Source of the DNA: Geranomyces variabilis | Lineage: Eukaryota; Chytridiomycota; Chytridiomycetes; Spizellomycetales; Powellomycetaceae | Direction of reading: 5' to 3' | Assembly: GCA_027603065.1 (NCBI GenBank) | Contig: JADGJP010000020.1 | Coordinates: 1 to 64,000 of the forward strand | DNA: 64,000 bases | Shown here: positions 24,601 through 35,664 of the stretch, piece by piece | Layout: each line of letters opens with the position of its first letter | How positions within the stretch are numbered: position 1 is the first letter of the stretch | The notes under the pieces: generated by a model | Database searches by the model: none | Told to the model about the DNA's origin: nothing | The model's input: the letters and a program-made list of their open reading frames with translations, nothing else | Translations under genes and position numbers: made by a program

Positions 24601-25360
24601 GGAGCTCTCATCTCCTTTGAACATCCATCGCTGGCGCAAGCTTTGTGGGTCTGATCCATCGACGTACGAACTGATCACAAAAATACAAACACTGCAAAAA
24701 CGACTGATCGCGAAAACGGAACAAGTGGTTGAGAAGGAACTTGTGATCCATCAAAAGGAAAAGCTTTATAAGGAGGTCAAAGACGTGTTGCAGCGACAAC
24801 CTGGGCCGGAGGTTATGGAAGAGCTGAGGGTTGTACGAGAAGCGGTGCGAGGCAAGGTTCGGGAGTGCAAGGTAACATTTCGAAGAATGGCCAGCGGTTC
24901 TTGCCTAAAGCAGCACAGGGATAGTAACCTAAGTCTGTTGTCTTTTTCACAGGCGCTGGCGTCTGAGCTCAATATGTATCACTCGCAAGTTAACGAGTAC
25001 AAGTATGAGATCGAGCGAGTCAACCGCGAGCTGCAAGATCTCAAAAAGAAGTATTACGAGTCACGCAAAAACCGCGTTGCAATTCCGGCGCTGACATCTG
25101 CGCTGGCTGCTTCTTCCGCGGCCGCCTCACATCTCGGCACCGCGGCTTGGAGAACCGCTGTGACGCCCAGAGCCGCAATAGCAAAGGACCGAGCAGACGC
25201 GCATGCAGGTAATCCTGCACTCCGGTCACATCCGGGACAAGGCCCGCGATTTTCTGGCGGCGGATTCAACATGTCGACGGGTCCGAGTGGACCGCCAGGA
25301 GCAATGACCGCGCCAGCGGTGCAAGAACCGGGCGGGGAAGACGGTGTGCCTGTGCAGTGA
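21632..25360 (+). CDS. CFAP58: Cilia- and flagella-associated protein 58 (CFAP58/CCDC147)
   Basis: Seven exons: 21632-22603, 22677-23282, 23345-23894, 23968-24086, 24170-24539, 24600-24871, 24953-25360 (1098 residues, frame closes). Residues 1-170 are acidic and low in complexity, an extension over the human protein (about 870 residues). The rest is nearly continuous coiled coil. The family diagnostic block is clear in exon 6: PLNIHRWRKLCGSDPSTYEL, then KIQTLQKRLIAKTEQVVEKE and LQRQPGPEVMEELR. Human CFAP58 is needed for sperm flagella. The tail after YYESRKNR is Ala/Gly/Pro-rich. It lies tail to tail with DNAI2, another axonemal gene. Confidence 0.92.
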
Positions 25361-26025
25361 ATGTATCCCGCCTACAATGTAAATATTACCACCCGTATTA
25401 AAGCGCAAAACCCCAGTTCCACTTGAGCATTACATCACGTCTGTTTGCGGTGCCGTCGTGGGGGGAGGAAACAAAAATTCGACAGGTCACGTGTGTCAAG
25501 GAATGTCCGTCGTGCGCGCCAACCCGCGAGTTCCTATGGCTGTACCTGGATTTCCCATTTCCAAAACGCGCTACACACAATGTCAGTCAATAATGGCTTT
25601 TACGCTCCTTCATATGGTTGTATTGTAGGCCACTGTGTCCGCTGGTTTTCGTGGGCCGTGGCCTGATGTGTAGGTGTGGAGGCGGGCATCGCCCTATGAG
25701 ATGGGGTGGCCGCACCAGCATTCTCCAGGTGGTTCAGTCATTCTAGCCTACCTAAACAGCACAGTCCTTGCCTGCAGCTAAGACAGGATCGCCAGTAACA
25801 TCAAGTGAGGGGAAAGACCTGGTCACGTCTGACAGGTCACCCATACTTCATACCGCTCAACTACTTTCGGAAACGAAGAGGAGTGATTTTGAAACCCGTT
25901 CATACCCTTAACAGCACCATAAATCATATGAGGTAGGTAAGTCCGGGCGACGGGCGAGAAAAGCGGAGACCCATTCGCTTAAGTTTGTGTTGAATATACA
26001 CAATTTAAACACTTCGTCCGTTCTT
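25361..26025. other. Convergent intergenic region, nothing recognised
   Basis: About 665 bp between the stops of CFAP58 and DNAI2. Short frames on both strands show no family motifs. No repeat or RNA gene was recognised. Confidence 0.45.
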
Positions 26026-28452
26026 TTACTCTTCCCGCATTCTCGCCATCGCTTGCTCCCTTGCAGTACCGCTCCCATCGTCAATAAAAGAAAAGAAGTC
26101 GTCATCTGCCTGCTTGACAAGCTCGTCAAGGTTGGTGCCTGTTGGTTTGATGGCGCCTGAGTTTGGCCGCTTCTGCGCGGCTTTGAGCCGTTTCTCCCTT
26201 GCGGATGCTTCAAGTGTCTTTTCGCGTTTGGCTTCTCGCTCAAGCATCTGGTTTAAGAAAGAGAAACGTGAACCGCGAGCGGGAGACAGAGGGACGTTAA
26301 TGATTCAACCAAAAAGCATTGCTGACAGATGTATATTACCTGCGAAAAGATGGTCTTTTCGTTGTTTTGCAGGCGGGTGAGACCTTCAGACAACTCGAGT
26401 ATTGTGGTTGAACCGTCGCGGGCTGTGGTAGCAATATGCTTGCCATGCTCTTGTGCTTTGATTGAGTGTATCGGCGACGTGCCAACCTGCAAGTACAAAG
26501 TCATCGGTCAAAGAACGGTCATTGCATCCCTTGAGTTCTGAAACTCTCCGCTTACCTGCACGGTAAGCGTTGGGTCATTCTGTTTGAAAAGATAATCCCA
26601 GATATCCACAGTCCCGTCCAGCTTTGATGTGAAAAATACGGATGGACGCGTCGGACTCCAGCACGCGTCGGTAAGGTAAGATGGTGCGTAGCGCGTTGAC
26701 ATGATTGGAGAGCGAATATCCTCTGCCCAAATCTGCGTCCCAATCAAACAGAACGGTCAGGCCCGTTCAGTCTAATTAACAGCCTGTCGGGATTGTTGCT
26801 CTTACCTGCGCCTTCCAGTCTCCGACGGTGAGAAAGTTTTTGAGGAAAAAGGGGTTTCGCTTGATGCGGAGATGAACGCGAATTAGCGTCTCATGTCCAG
26901 AAGAGGGTGCTACACGACCCTATGTGCGGCTCACTTGTAATGCCATGACCGGTCCATGATGTCCTGGGTAAATATGCGTGATCTTTTCTGATGGATTCTT
27001 GGCTTTTTTGTTGCACATGAATACAGAACCATTCTCGCCCCCAATCATGTATTTCGTCGGCTGGTAGTCGAAAGAGATGCCGATTAGCTCTCGCAGGTCA
27101 GCCACAGACAAATTATCAGACCGCCTTTCTCACCATCGTGGTTTCGTAGTCGATCACAGTTCCGCCGACAACCTGACCGTTCTTTTCCGGGTCAAGCATC
27201 ATGCTCTCGGTTGGCTCGGCCATTTTGCGGATGTCCCACCATAGAACCTGGCCGTCCGATGAAACCGAGAACAACTCCGAGCCTAGTTGCGCGAGTATAG
27301 GCCGGAATGAGACGTGGGTACTGTACGCGCACCGAGAGCAGCGTCACCATTACCGGATTTAGATTGTACCCAAGCGAGATTATACACCGGATCCCTGTGA
27401 CTTTTATCGACTGCAGACGTGTCCACAGGAAACGAGCCTTTTCGTGTATCCCAGAATGCTATACATTCAAAGAAGCATTGAGAATGTAACCGTTGCGGCT
27501 GCCTTCGTGCACGCTACTTACAAACGAGGCCGTTGTAGCATCCGCCGACCAGCACATGCGGATCTTTCGGGTTATATTTCAAGCTTACAAGCGGAGATGG
27601 TGGCGTCAATGTCTGATCTGGTGAGTTTGGGTTCTCGACATCCCAAATGTAGGAGTCGAATGACATATTTGTTGGCATGGACTGAAACTGCAACATTGAA
27701 TACGCGACGGCAATTTTGTGGCCATCGTCAGGATACCACGAGACGTATGTCGCCGCGCGTTTCAAGGCGTTGGGGTCGCTATTCTCGAAAAATGGTCAAT
27801 TCAGGTTAGGCATGCAGGCTTTCAGAACTGGCAGGGCGTACCGATACACATTGAGTGATTTAGCCGACGGGGTATCCACAGAAATCGAGTCCGGCTCGTC
27901 TGCGAAATACTCCTCGTAAATGTCGATTGCATTATTTTGCTTAATGCAATGCTCCATAGACTGAGGAAAGGCGAAAAACACGCCAGTCAGCCTGCCTGAT
28001 TTCAAGCAGGTTTACACCACCATCCTTTGCGTTTTTTACATTTCCCAAACTCTGCACAGAGCGAATATACTCGTCGTCCTTTTCAACTTTTTTGCGATAG
28101 CGAATGGTGTGCTCCACGTCCGTGGCATCGACGTCTTTTGGCCACCCTCCTTGCACATGCAGAATTCCTCGATTGGAAAGCACAAAACTTTCCGTATTGA
28201 CCTGTAGGTGTTAAGCAAAAGCGTCAGCGGTTTTGCTCAAAAGTCCTGTTCTCGTTCGCCTTCGCAAACCTCGTGCTCCGACTTTTCAGGCACACTCTGA
28301 ATTTCGATTGAGCATGGGTTGCGCTCAACATAATTTCGCATCTGAGTGGGGTCAGGACTGATGTCGAGACCGAGGGTAGCCGGCCGGTCGCCAAAAGTTG
28401 GCTGACGCCCAAACTCCTTCCTTTTCTTTTGATAAACGTAAACCACCTCCAT
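26026..28452 (-). CDS. DNAI2: Axonemal dynein intermediate chain 2
   Basis: Eleven exons: 28270-28452, 28040-28201, 27842-27960, 27522-27778, 27354-27458, 27134-27282, 26935-27087, 26806-26859, 26556-26732, 26340-26486, 26026-26247 (575 residues, frame closes). The N-terminus [17 protein letters not shown] follows human DNAI2 almost residue for residue, as do EGGWPKD-like, [37 protein letters not shown] and [19 protein letters not shown]. It folds as a WD40 propeller with a helical C-terminal tail (FERE-like [13 protein letters not shown]). It is part of outer arm dynein in motile flagella. Several introns are very short (46-82 nt). The exon 7 acceptor (GAGAG) is unusual. Confidence 0.92.
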
Positions 28453-29108
28453 GGCGACGGCAGGACAGCGGCGGTCTGCGGTAGATGACTGCGGCTTTTC
28501 TGAATGCTCCTCGTCTCAAACTGCTTTTGTTCGTTTCACTCTTGAGAGGTTTGCCGTTCGCTGCTTGCAAGGAGAGCCGACAGCTTTTGCTGCGGGCGAC
28601 GCGCCTCTTGCGTAAGCACGGAGTCGCTGCGCACTTACTAGATATAGGTTCCGATTGTTCTCTACACGCATTGTTACAAGAAAAAGCGACATCAGCATAT
28701 GGATTATTATATACATTATCTCTTCTCCGCTCGTAAGACGCATATCAAGGTTTGTCTTGTCTGTCTTGCAATGAGAACTTATGTGCCATTTCTGCGAGCG
28801 GACTTTCCTGAGACGTGGCAAAAGTTTACCATTCCGGTTGAGATAATCCGGACCCAACCTGCCACTGATACCAACATTTAACGTGCTGACAACGTGGTGG
28901 ATTGGAGGTTATATGCAGACTTGTGTCGTTACGTCGTTTGTCGCTGATGCAGGGGCGCGTCTGTCGAATAGATGAGCAAGGTCGGCATGTGTGGTCATGG
29001 TGACTCACCGCTCCTTCGTCGTTCCCACGCTTCCCTCCAAGTTTCACACACCCGCTTCTTTGACCGCCCCTTGCCATACCCAGGTTAACGAATAGCCGAC
29101 CATTCTTT
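28453..29108. other. Divergent intergenic region between DNAI2 and the SANT-like gene
   Basis: About 656 bp separating two starts on opposite strands. It presumably carries both promoters. An 83-codon frame at 28485-28736 has no recognisable features. Confidence 0.4.
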
Positions 29109-29523
29109 ATGCATCACGACTATCAGCACTTTCCGAGCGACGAGCCCCTTGCTTCAACCTCGCATCTTGTCGGCGTCGCGGCGAGCGCAGAGCATTCTGA
29201 CGCCTCGCACAACACTTTAGCTAAGAAAGCTTCTGCCACGGCGCACGTTCCGCACAGCCCGGAACTCATCATCAAAGTTTGGGAACAGAGAAAATGTAAG
29301 GAAATGCAAACGGCGCCTAAAATCCTGTAATGCAATATTTACGTTTTGCTCTGACATAGCTAAGCATGTGTGGACTGCGGATGAAACGGCATTGCTGACC
29401 GCGCTACACCTAACCAATACCAAGAACGCCGCCATGCGATTCATTGAGCTCACTGCTCCGGTGACCCGAAGCAAGGTCACTGACAAGATCAAAAAGATGA
29501 AGGCGAAAGGCCTATTGCCCTGA
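29109..29523 (+). CDS. Small Myb/SANT-like protein, uncharacterised
   Basis: Two exons, 29109-29295 and 29360-29523 (116 residues, frame closes through donor GTAAGG). The second half resembles a Myb/SANT helix set: HVWTADETALLTALHLTN, then a basic third helix TRSKVTDKIKKMKAKG. Only one clear Trp is present, so DNA binding is an inference. The first half is His/Ser/Ala-rich and probably disordered. No close family was recognised. Confidence 0.55.
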
Positions 29524-29757
29524 TCAGCAGAATGCAACAAAAACAGCTGCTTTGCTTGTAGCTTGCAATGGAATCAATGTACATATTTTGTGTATCAAAA
29601 CATCGCAGATATTCACGACTGATGATTTTGTCGTTGGAAGAAAGACAGTGAGCGATACAATAGCGGCGTCGCTTACGCACTTTGCACAAATGATGCGGGT
29701 CTTCCAAGGCTTTGACCCATCACCATCCTTGCATCCCTCAACCCCGCGACCTCAAGC

Positions 29758-31785
29758 ATGCCGTTGCCTGCTACTCTCCCTGTTAAGAGGACGCTGTTTG
29801 CTCTGCTTGCGGGGCTTGTTTCCATATCCGTTGTCACAGCCGCGTCTTCTTCCGCAAAAGGTTTCCGCGCGTGCGGAGCGCAACCCTGTTGCAAACTTCG
29901 TTGCCCATTCTTACACACTCCCATGGTCTTCCTTCAGACGGAGCCGCTGCATCTCTCTACATTCACCCCTCGCAGTCAGTGCTAGCAGATGTCCGCGAAG
30001 TCTCGTGGATAGACGCCGCGTCCGTCGTCGAGAACGCGGTAGCCGCATCTGCCGGCCTCCCGCACGTCCTGACGGAACAGAAGCCGGACTTGCTCGAATC
30101 GACTGTGAAGGAGGTACTCATTAGAGGGCGAACCTCAAACTGCGGGGGATGTTTTTGATGCAAAGTGGATTGACACACCGTAACCGACTTCCTCCGTTTG
30201 TGACGCGTATGCGTAGCTCGACATAGACTTGTTGGGCAAGCCGGCCGCGAACCTCTGGATTGTTGTCGAGGATTATCCTGAATGTGAGTGACCGCTATTC
30301 GGCGATCTCAGCATTGTCCGGAGGTTGAGCGCAACGGTCCACTGACGTGTTGCCGTGGACCCACTAGCCGAGCCAATCCTCGCCAAAGATGCTGCGTATC
30401 GCGTACGCGGCGGTCAGGACTCGGCCTCTGATTTGCTGAAATTTGGAGCTCGTACAGCCGACGGCATTGCAGCAGCTGATTCATCCGCGTGGCCCATTGT
30501 TATATCGTCGGAGAAGGCGCTTGCTGGGCATGGACCTGCGCCGCGAGTGTTCGTCGGCCCACAGGTACGCACCTTGACAACAAGAAACGCATTTCTGCAT
30601 ATGGCTTTACGCAGCACTGAGCAGACGTAGCTAAGTTATCACTATTATTGTACAGGAAGTGAAGGTGACCTCGTCCCAGCGGCTTCCTGCGGACATGAAG
30701 CGCACGATCCAGGAAATCGCGGACACAACGTATACAGACATGGAAGCGAACGCGGCCGAGAAATTCGGAAAAACGGCGAAGCCGCTTTCCAGCCACATAT
30801 CGGTAAATACTGGCTGGCTCCTGTCCTATCTGTTGCGCTGCTTGTGATCCTCATTCAGTCCACTTTCTCACCACAGGCCGATGCCCAACTGATGGGCGAA
30901 ATCGAGTTCTCCACCAGCCTGCTCACAGCAGTTGACACGCAGCGGATTTTGAACCGGGCTAACCCCAAACCGCTTCCGACATTTCTATCTATGACCTTCT
31001 CGGGCTTGCGCTCCTTGCGCGAACACTATGGCGAGGACTCGAAGCAATACCGCAGCGGGACCGCGATGACACGCGCCGCGGTTGAGGAGGTAGGCTCTAC
31101 GGTTTGCCCAGGATACAGGTAGGTAGCAAACTCTTACATATGTGCGGGCCGCAGATCGTCAAGACCTTTGTCGATATGCACGAAGGAGAGGCCGTGGTTC
31201 AAGTCTTGACCGTCCCGCCGAGCATCTCGGCCGCCCTCTTCCGCCGCGCCTCATCGGCCACTACTACTAGCGCTTGTCCGACAAGCCTCGCCGACTGCCA
31301 AAGGTAAACCAGGAACCCTATCAACACGTTCGCGAGCGCTTCACTTGCTACACTTCAGCTGGCTAAATGTCAATCAAATACGCTCTTCTACCCACTAGCA
31401 CTTTCTCGAACTGCAGTAACCACGGTGAATGCACACTACACAATGTCACTGCCACCCAGCAGTGCTATCGCTGCACGTGCTCAACTAAATGGACGGATGA
31501 CAATGGGAAGCCTGTCGCGGGATTCTCAGGCCCGGTCATATGGACCGGATCTAGCTGTCAGTACCAAGACATCAGCGTGCCGTTCCATATCTTGTTTTGG
31601 ACCACCGTGGCCTTGATAATTGTTACAATGTGAGTTCTCTTTTCTGTTGTGATGGGGGCTACTGGTGGCGTACTGCTAATGCACATTTCTTTGATAGCTT
31701 CGTCGTTGGATTGTTGAGCTCAATTGGGGGCAGTGGCGCGGGAGGGGACGGAGCGGGCGCTGGCATGAGGAGTAAGACCGATTGA
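29758..31785 (+). CDS. Vps3844/DUF3844-type membrane glycoprotein
   Basis: Nine exons: 29758-29860, 29938-30113, 30217-30283, 30368-30564, 30656-30802, 30877-31089, 31155-31303, 31399-31629, 31698-31785 (456 residues, frame closes). It begins with a signal peptide (LFALLAGLVSISVVTAA). The luminal part has no known fold. Near the end is the Cys-rich EGF-like module of the fungal Vps3844 C-terminal family: CSNHGEC, CYRCTCSTKW, then W-T-G-S-S-C-Q-Y-Q-D. A single membrane span follows (FHILFWTTVALIIVTI FVV) and a Gly-rich cytosolic tail. Members are predicted ER or vacuolar membrane proteins; function is unclear. The first intron has a weak donor, GTTTCC. Confidence 0.78.
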
Positions 31786-32103
31786 AACCCCTTTTTGCGT
31801 GCATGTCACATCGGAGCTCGGTGGCCACTTTATAATTCGAATCAAGCCCTAGTCTTTATGTGGACCAGTCATGGTGCCCGACTATGTGAACCGGGCAGAG
31901 GGTTCCGGCCTGTAATGCCGAGGATGCGCTTAAAATCTGGCCTGCTATGGCAGGGCGGTCTGGCAGGGAGTCGCGAGTCTGAAACTGAAGAGCAAAACCG
32001 AAGACGACAAAAATGGGTAGATAAAAAACATAATGCAGCAGGTCTATTTCACTCTGGCGTCCAGCGCCGATCGCGCCCTCGGCGGCCCAGTTTCCCTTGG
32101 TGT
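31786..32103. other. Convergent intergenic region, nothing recognised
   Basis: About 318 bp between the Vps3844-type stop and the F-box/WD40 stop. It likely holds both 3' UTRs. Confidence 0.4.
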
Positions 32104-33635
32104 TTAGGCAAAGGCCGAAGCATCTTCTATCCCTCCAGAGAAATCCCAAACTACAATTTTTTTGTCCTGAAAGACCTTGCATGTCAGTTTCCACAGGTTA
32201 CTGCCAGCCCCAACACGTTCAAACGCCATACCTGACTCGAGCTGATGATCTTGGTGGCGTCCATCTGCACGTGGAAGATCCAGCTGCTATGTGCTCCGTT
32301 GAGGTTGAGCTGAAGTTCGCCGGTCTCAAAGTCCCAGACCTTGATTGTCTGATCGTATGATCCACTCACGATTCGCTTTCGGTTGAAGCAAAGGGTACGA
32401 ACAAGATCGGTGTGGTCAACGAGGGTACGGAGGCATTCGCCCGTCAGCGCATCCCAGACTTTGACTGTATGGTCGTTGGACCCGCTCACAAGATACGAGC
32501 CATCGAATTGGACACATGCGAGTCCGCGGGTGTGTCCACAAAGCTCGCGCAAGCATTTTCCGGTGGCCACATCCCAGATTTTGATGGTACAGTCGCCCGA
32601 GGCCGACGCGATCTGGCCACCATGCAGGTGGATAGCGTTGACGGCGGCGTGGTGGCCTTCGAGTGTTCGAAGAAGCTTGCCGGTCGCGAGGCTCCATATT
32701 TTTATGGAACAGTCTTTGGAGCATGAAACAATGACCTCATCGTTGAAACGTACGTCAAGTACTGCAGCACCGTGACCGCGGAGAGTGTGGAGTCGTCGGC
32801 GCGTTTGGAAATCCCAGATAACGATACTCATATCGGACGAGCCCGTCACAATGTACCGGTGATCATACTGCAAGCATAGAACAGAGCCCGAATGGCCCTC
32901 TAGCGACCGAACGCACTTTTGTTCGCGAATGTCCCAAAATCGCAATGTTCGATCGCGTGAGCCCGACAGCAAAAAGTTGCCGTCAAATTGTATACAATAT
33001 ACTGCGTCCTCGTGTCCACTCAAATGCTTGACGGCTACGTTCCCTTTGCGCCAGTTTTGATCCAAGGCCACACCTTGGCGGAAGGTATTTCGCCAATCAT
33101 GTTTTTTGTTCGCTCGCCGTGAGATGGCGAGGTGCTTCTTCATCTGCGCAATCTGATTCCGAGCCATCATTTCGTCCGACTCGGAAGACGAGTGAGAAAG
33201 GGCCAACCATTCTGCCATATACAAGTGTCGCCAGACTTCGTTTTCGCGCGCAACTCGGGACCAGCGTTTTGAAACTTGCGCCATTACTAATACCGTCGAC
33301 AGTTTATGGATCTGCGCGGCGATTTGGACCGCCAGCTCATACGGCAATTCCATAAGAAAGTCTACAAGTTACATGAAAGCGTGTAAGTTAGCTTGGGCAA
33401 GCGCTCAAGGAGGGTGTACGGACTTACCTATCCGTATCACGTCATCAACGCCAAACGCCGAGTCGGTTGCGCTTATTCGTTTCGACTTGACATAGTCGCC
33501 AGTCATTTCAGTCCACGGCTGGTCGTCCTGGACACTGTCCACATGCGGGGTGTTCTCCTCGTTGCCGTCTGTGGTCGCTGTCGGCGGTGGCGCTTCGCTC
33601 GAGCGTCGAAACAAGCGGGTGAGGAAGCCAGACAT
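32104..33635 (-). CDS. F-box and WD40 repeat protein (SCF substrate adaptor)
   Basis: Three exons: 33428-33635, 32232-33361, 32104-32166 (466 residues, frame closes). An F-box spans the exon 1/2 junction: DFLMELPYELAVQIAAQ to VSKRWSRVARENEVWRHLY. Seven WD40 blades follow with regular GH...D-x-x-I-x-W spacing, for example LSGHEDAVYCIQFDGNFLLS, LEGHSGSVLCLQYDHRYIVT and LCGHTRGLACVQFDGSYLVS; the last blade is closed by KKIVVWDF in exon 3. The expected role is to present a phosphorylated substrate to an SCF ubiquitin ligase, as for Cdc4, Met30 and beta-TrCP. The particular substrate cannot be told. Start at the ATG of MSGFLTRLF; an upstream in-frame ATG (33863) lies in the promoter shared with the peptidase gene. 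Confidence 0.87.
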
Positions 33636-33864
33636 TGCAGCAGCCAAAGATATAAAAGCGCGGTGCAGGAGCGGAGTGTTCGGTAAGCCACGGAAGTAGA
33701 GCGGGGAGAGGCAATAGATAGAGGGGCGGGGGAGTGCGGGAAAGCTGGCGGAATGCCTGGGTTCTCCTTTATATTGGGGGCGGGAAAGACGAGGGAGGCG
33801 ACCACGCGGATTTAAAACTTGTGGAGTTCGACGCCCAGCAACCCGCCCATCCCGCTCAAACAAA

Positions 33865-35300
33865 ATGGAGCCAGGCCTGCTTGTCGCCTACATAGCCCTC
33901 GGCGTCCTTGCCGTGGTGCCAATCTACTTTGGCTCCACCAGCTCCCTCAAGTATCCTAAACTGCAAAAGGTTCTATTTGGATGGACAAACTCGCGTTGAA
34001 CAAGCCCTTGTTCCTAACCGCGTCTCTCGTCCTGTGCGTGGGCCAACCGCTGCTAGTCAAAAAAGAGCAGTAAAGCGTCAGACACTGACGACTCTGCCGA
34101 CGAAGCTGAGGAACCAGAATTCTTTCGCTTTGAGGACGCATATCTGTTTCCTGTCTTTGGTTCCGCGGCGCTGCTCTCGCTTTATCTGGTGTTCAAATAT
34201 CTCAACAAAGAGTACATCAATGCCCTCTTCACCGCATACTTTTCGATTTTGGGCGTGGGCGCTGTCTGGAAAGCGGGAATGCAGATCAGCAGGGGCATAA
34301 CAGGCTGGAGAATCAAAGGTGACTACCGCGTTGATCTATGGAAGCAATCGAAAGGTGAGGTATATTTGCGCTGATATCAGCCCATCTTATTCGCCTACTA
34401 GTCCGCTAATGCGCGTTTTATCTGGCGCATTGATAGAGATTGGAACCTATCACTTTGGTGCATACCACCTCGCCCTTCTGGTGTTTTCGCTCGTTGTCGC
34501 TGGCGCATATGCAATGACCAAGCACTGGATCCTGTCCAACATCTATGGCGAGGCGTTCTCTGTGTCTGCCATCCAGCTTTTGAACCTCGACTCCTTCAAG
34601 ACGGGCATGGCGTTGCTGTCCTTCCTGTTCTTCTATGATGTGTTCTGGGTCTTTGGCACCGATGTGATGGTTACCGTTGCCAAGGGGTTCGACGCACCCG
34701 TCAAGGTCCTATGGCCCAAAGACATTGCTGCAATGATTCTTGAAGGCAACCTTTTTCAAACCGAGGGCGGGGACTTTACACTCTTGGGACTGGGCGATAT
34801 CGTGCTTCCGGGCATCTTCGTCGCACTATGCCTAAAGTTTGACCATCACCGATACCTCACTTCGCCAGCTGGGAAGAAAAACCCGCGCTCGCGTAGCTTC
34901 CCAAAGCCGTATTTTGCTGCGTGCTTCGTGGCATATGTTTTGGGCCTCATTACTACCGTGGTGGTCATGCACAACTTCAAGGCAGCACAGGTATGTGATC
35001 CAGATAATGAAAATTTGGCCGTTTTCGGAAACAAATTAATCTGTTTCCTCGCAGCCCGCGCTCCTCTACCTGTCACCCGCGTGCATATTCTCCGTCCTGC
35101 TCACTGGCTTGGCGCGTGGCGAACTGAAGCAAGTCTTTGCGTTCGCTCCAAGCGAAGAGGCGGACGCCGCCGCTGCTGCCAAAGAGCTAGCGCGCACAAA
35201 AGAGAACGGTACGGCCTCGGTTGGGTCGGATGAGGGTGAGGGCAAACGAGCAGTCCCACGCAAGTTGTCAAAGAAGAAGTCCGCAAAACCTCGCAAGTGA
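33865..35300 (+). CDS. Signal peptide peptidase (SPP/HM13-like intramembrane aspartyl protease)
   Basis: Four exons: 33865-33969, 34057-34354, 34437-34990, 35055-35300 (400 residues, frame closes). The first junction is uncertain: donor GTTCTA fits the phase, while the better-looking GTATCC at 33951 does not reach a good acceptor. Both catalytic aspartates are visible: FFYDVFWVFGTDVM and LLGLGDIVLPG, as is the PALLYLSP (PAL) motif split by the last intron. Multiple membrane spans surround them. SPP clears signal peptides from the ER membrane. The tail is Lys-rich (KLSKKKSAKPRK), unlike a strict KKXX signal. The start lies 229 bp from the F-box gene's start. Confidence 0.9.
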
Positions 35301-35664
35301 TTATGAAAGAAGAGCTTAGTGTCGGCACACAGTAGCATTATATTTAGACTATATATTCTCACGCGAAGCCCGCCCTGCTGCATATTTGATCGTAATGAAG
35401 CAGGCTGCAGCACCTTAAGAGATTTTCGTCAGCGGGCTCGTTGCTGCGCGCGTAGGTAGGAAAACATGAGCTGTCCAAAAATAGAGTTGTGCTTAACCCT
35501 GTCCGATTACGTGGGCCGGCGCACTTCTCATCCTTCGGTTTAGCCCTCCGGATTGAGGCTCTTTGGCGATAGTCGCACGCGGCTCGAGACACCTCTGCTA
35601 CCCGTCTCTGCCATCGTTGTTTGAGCGCTGATTACATCTCCTTCCCGCTCGTGTCGACCTCACA
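35301..35664. other. Intergenic region, nothing recognised
   Basis: About 364 bp between the signal peptide peptidase stop and the PPP4R4-like start. No repeat or conserved frame seen. Confidence 0.4.

Noticed and set aside
28485-28736. An 83-codon frame with a hydrophobic start between DNAI2 and the SANT-like gene
   Set aside because: It is short, lacks a family match and falls in a promoter region.
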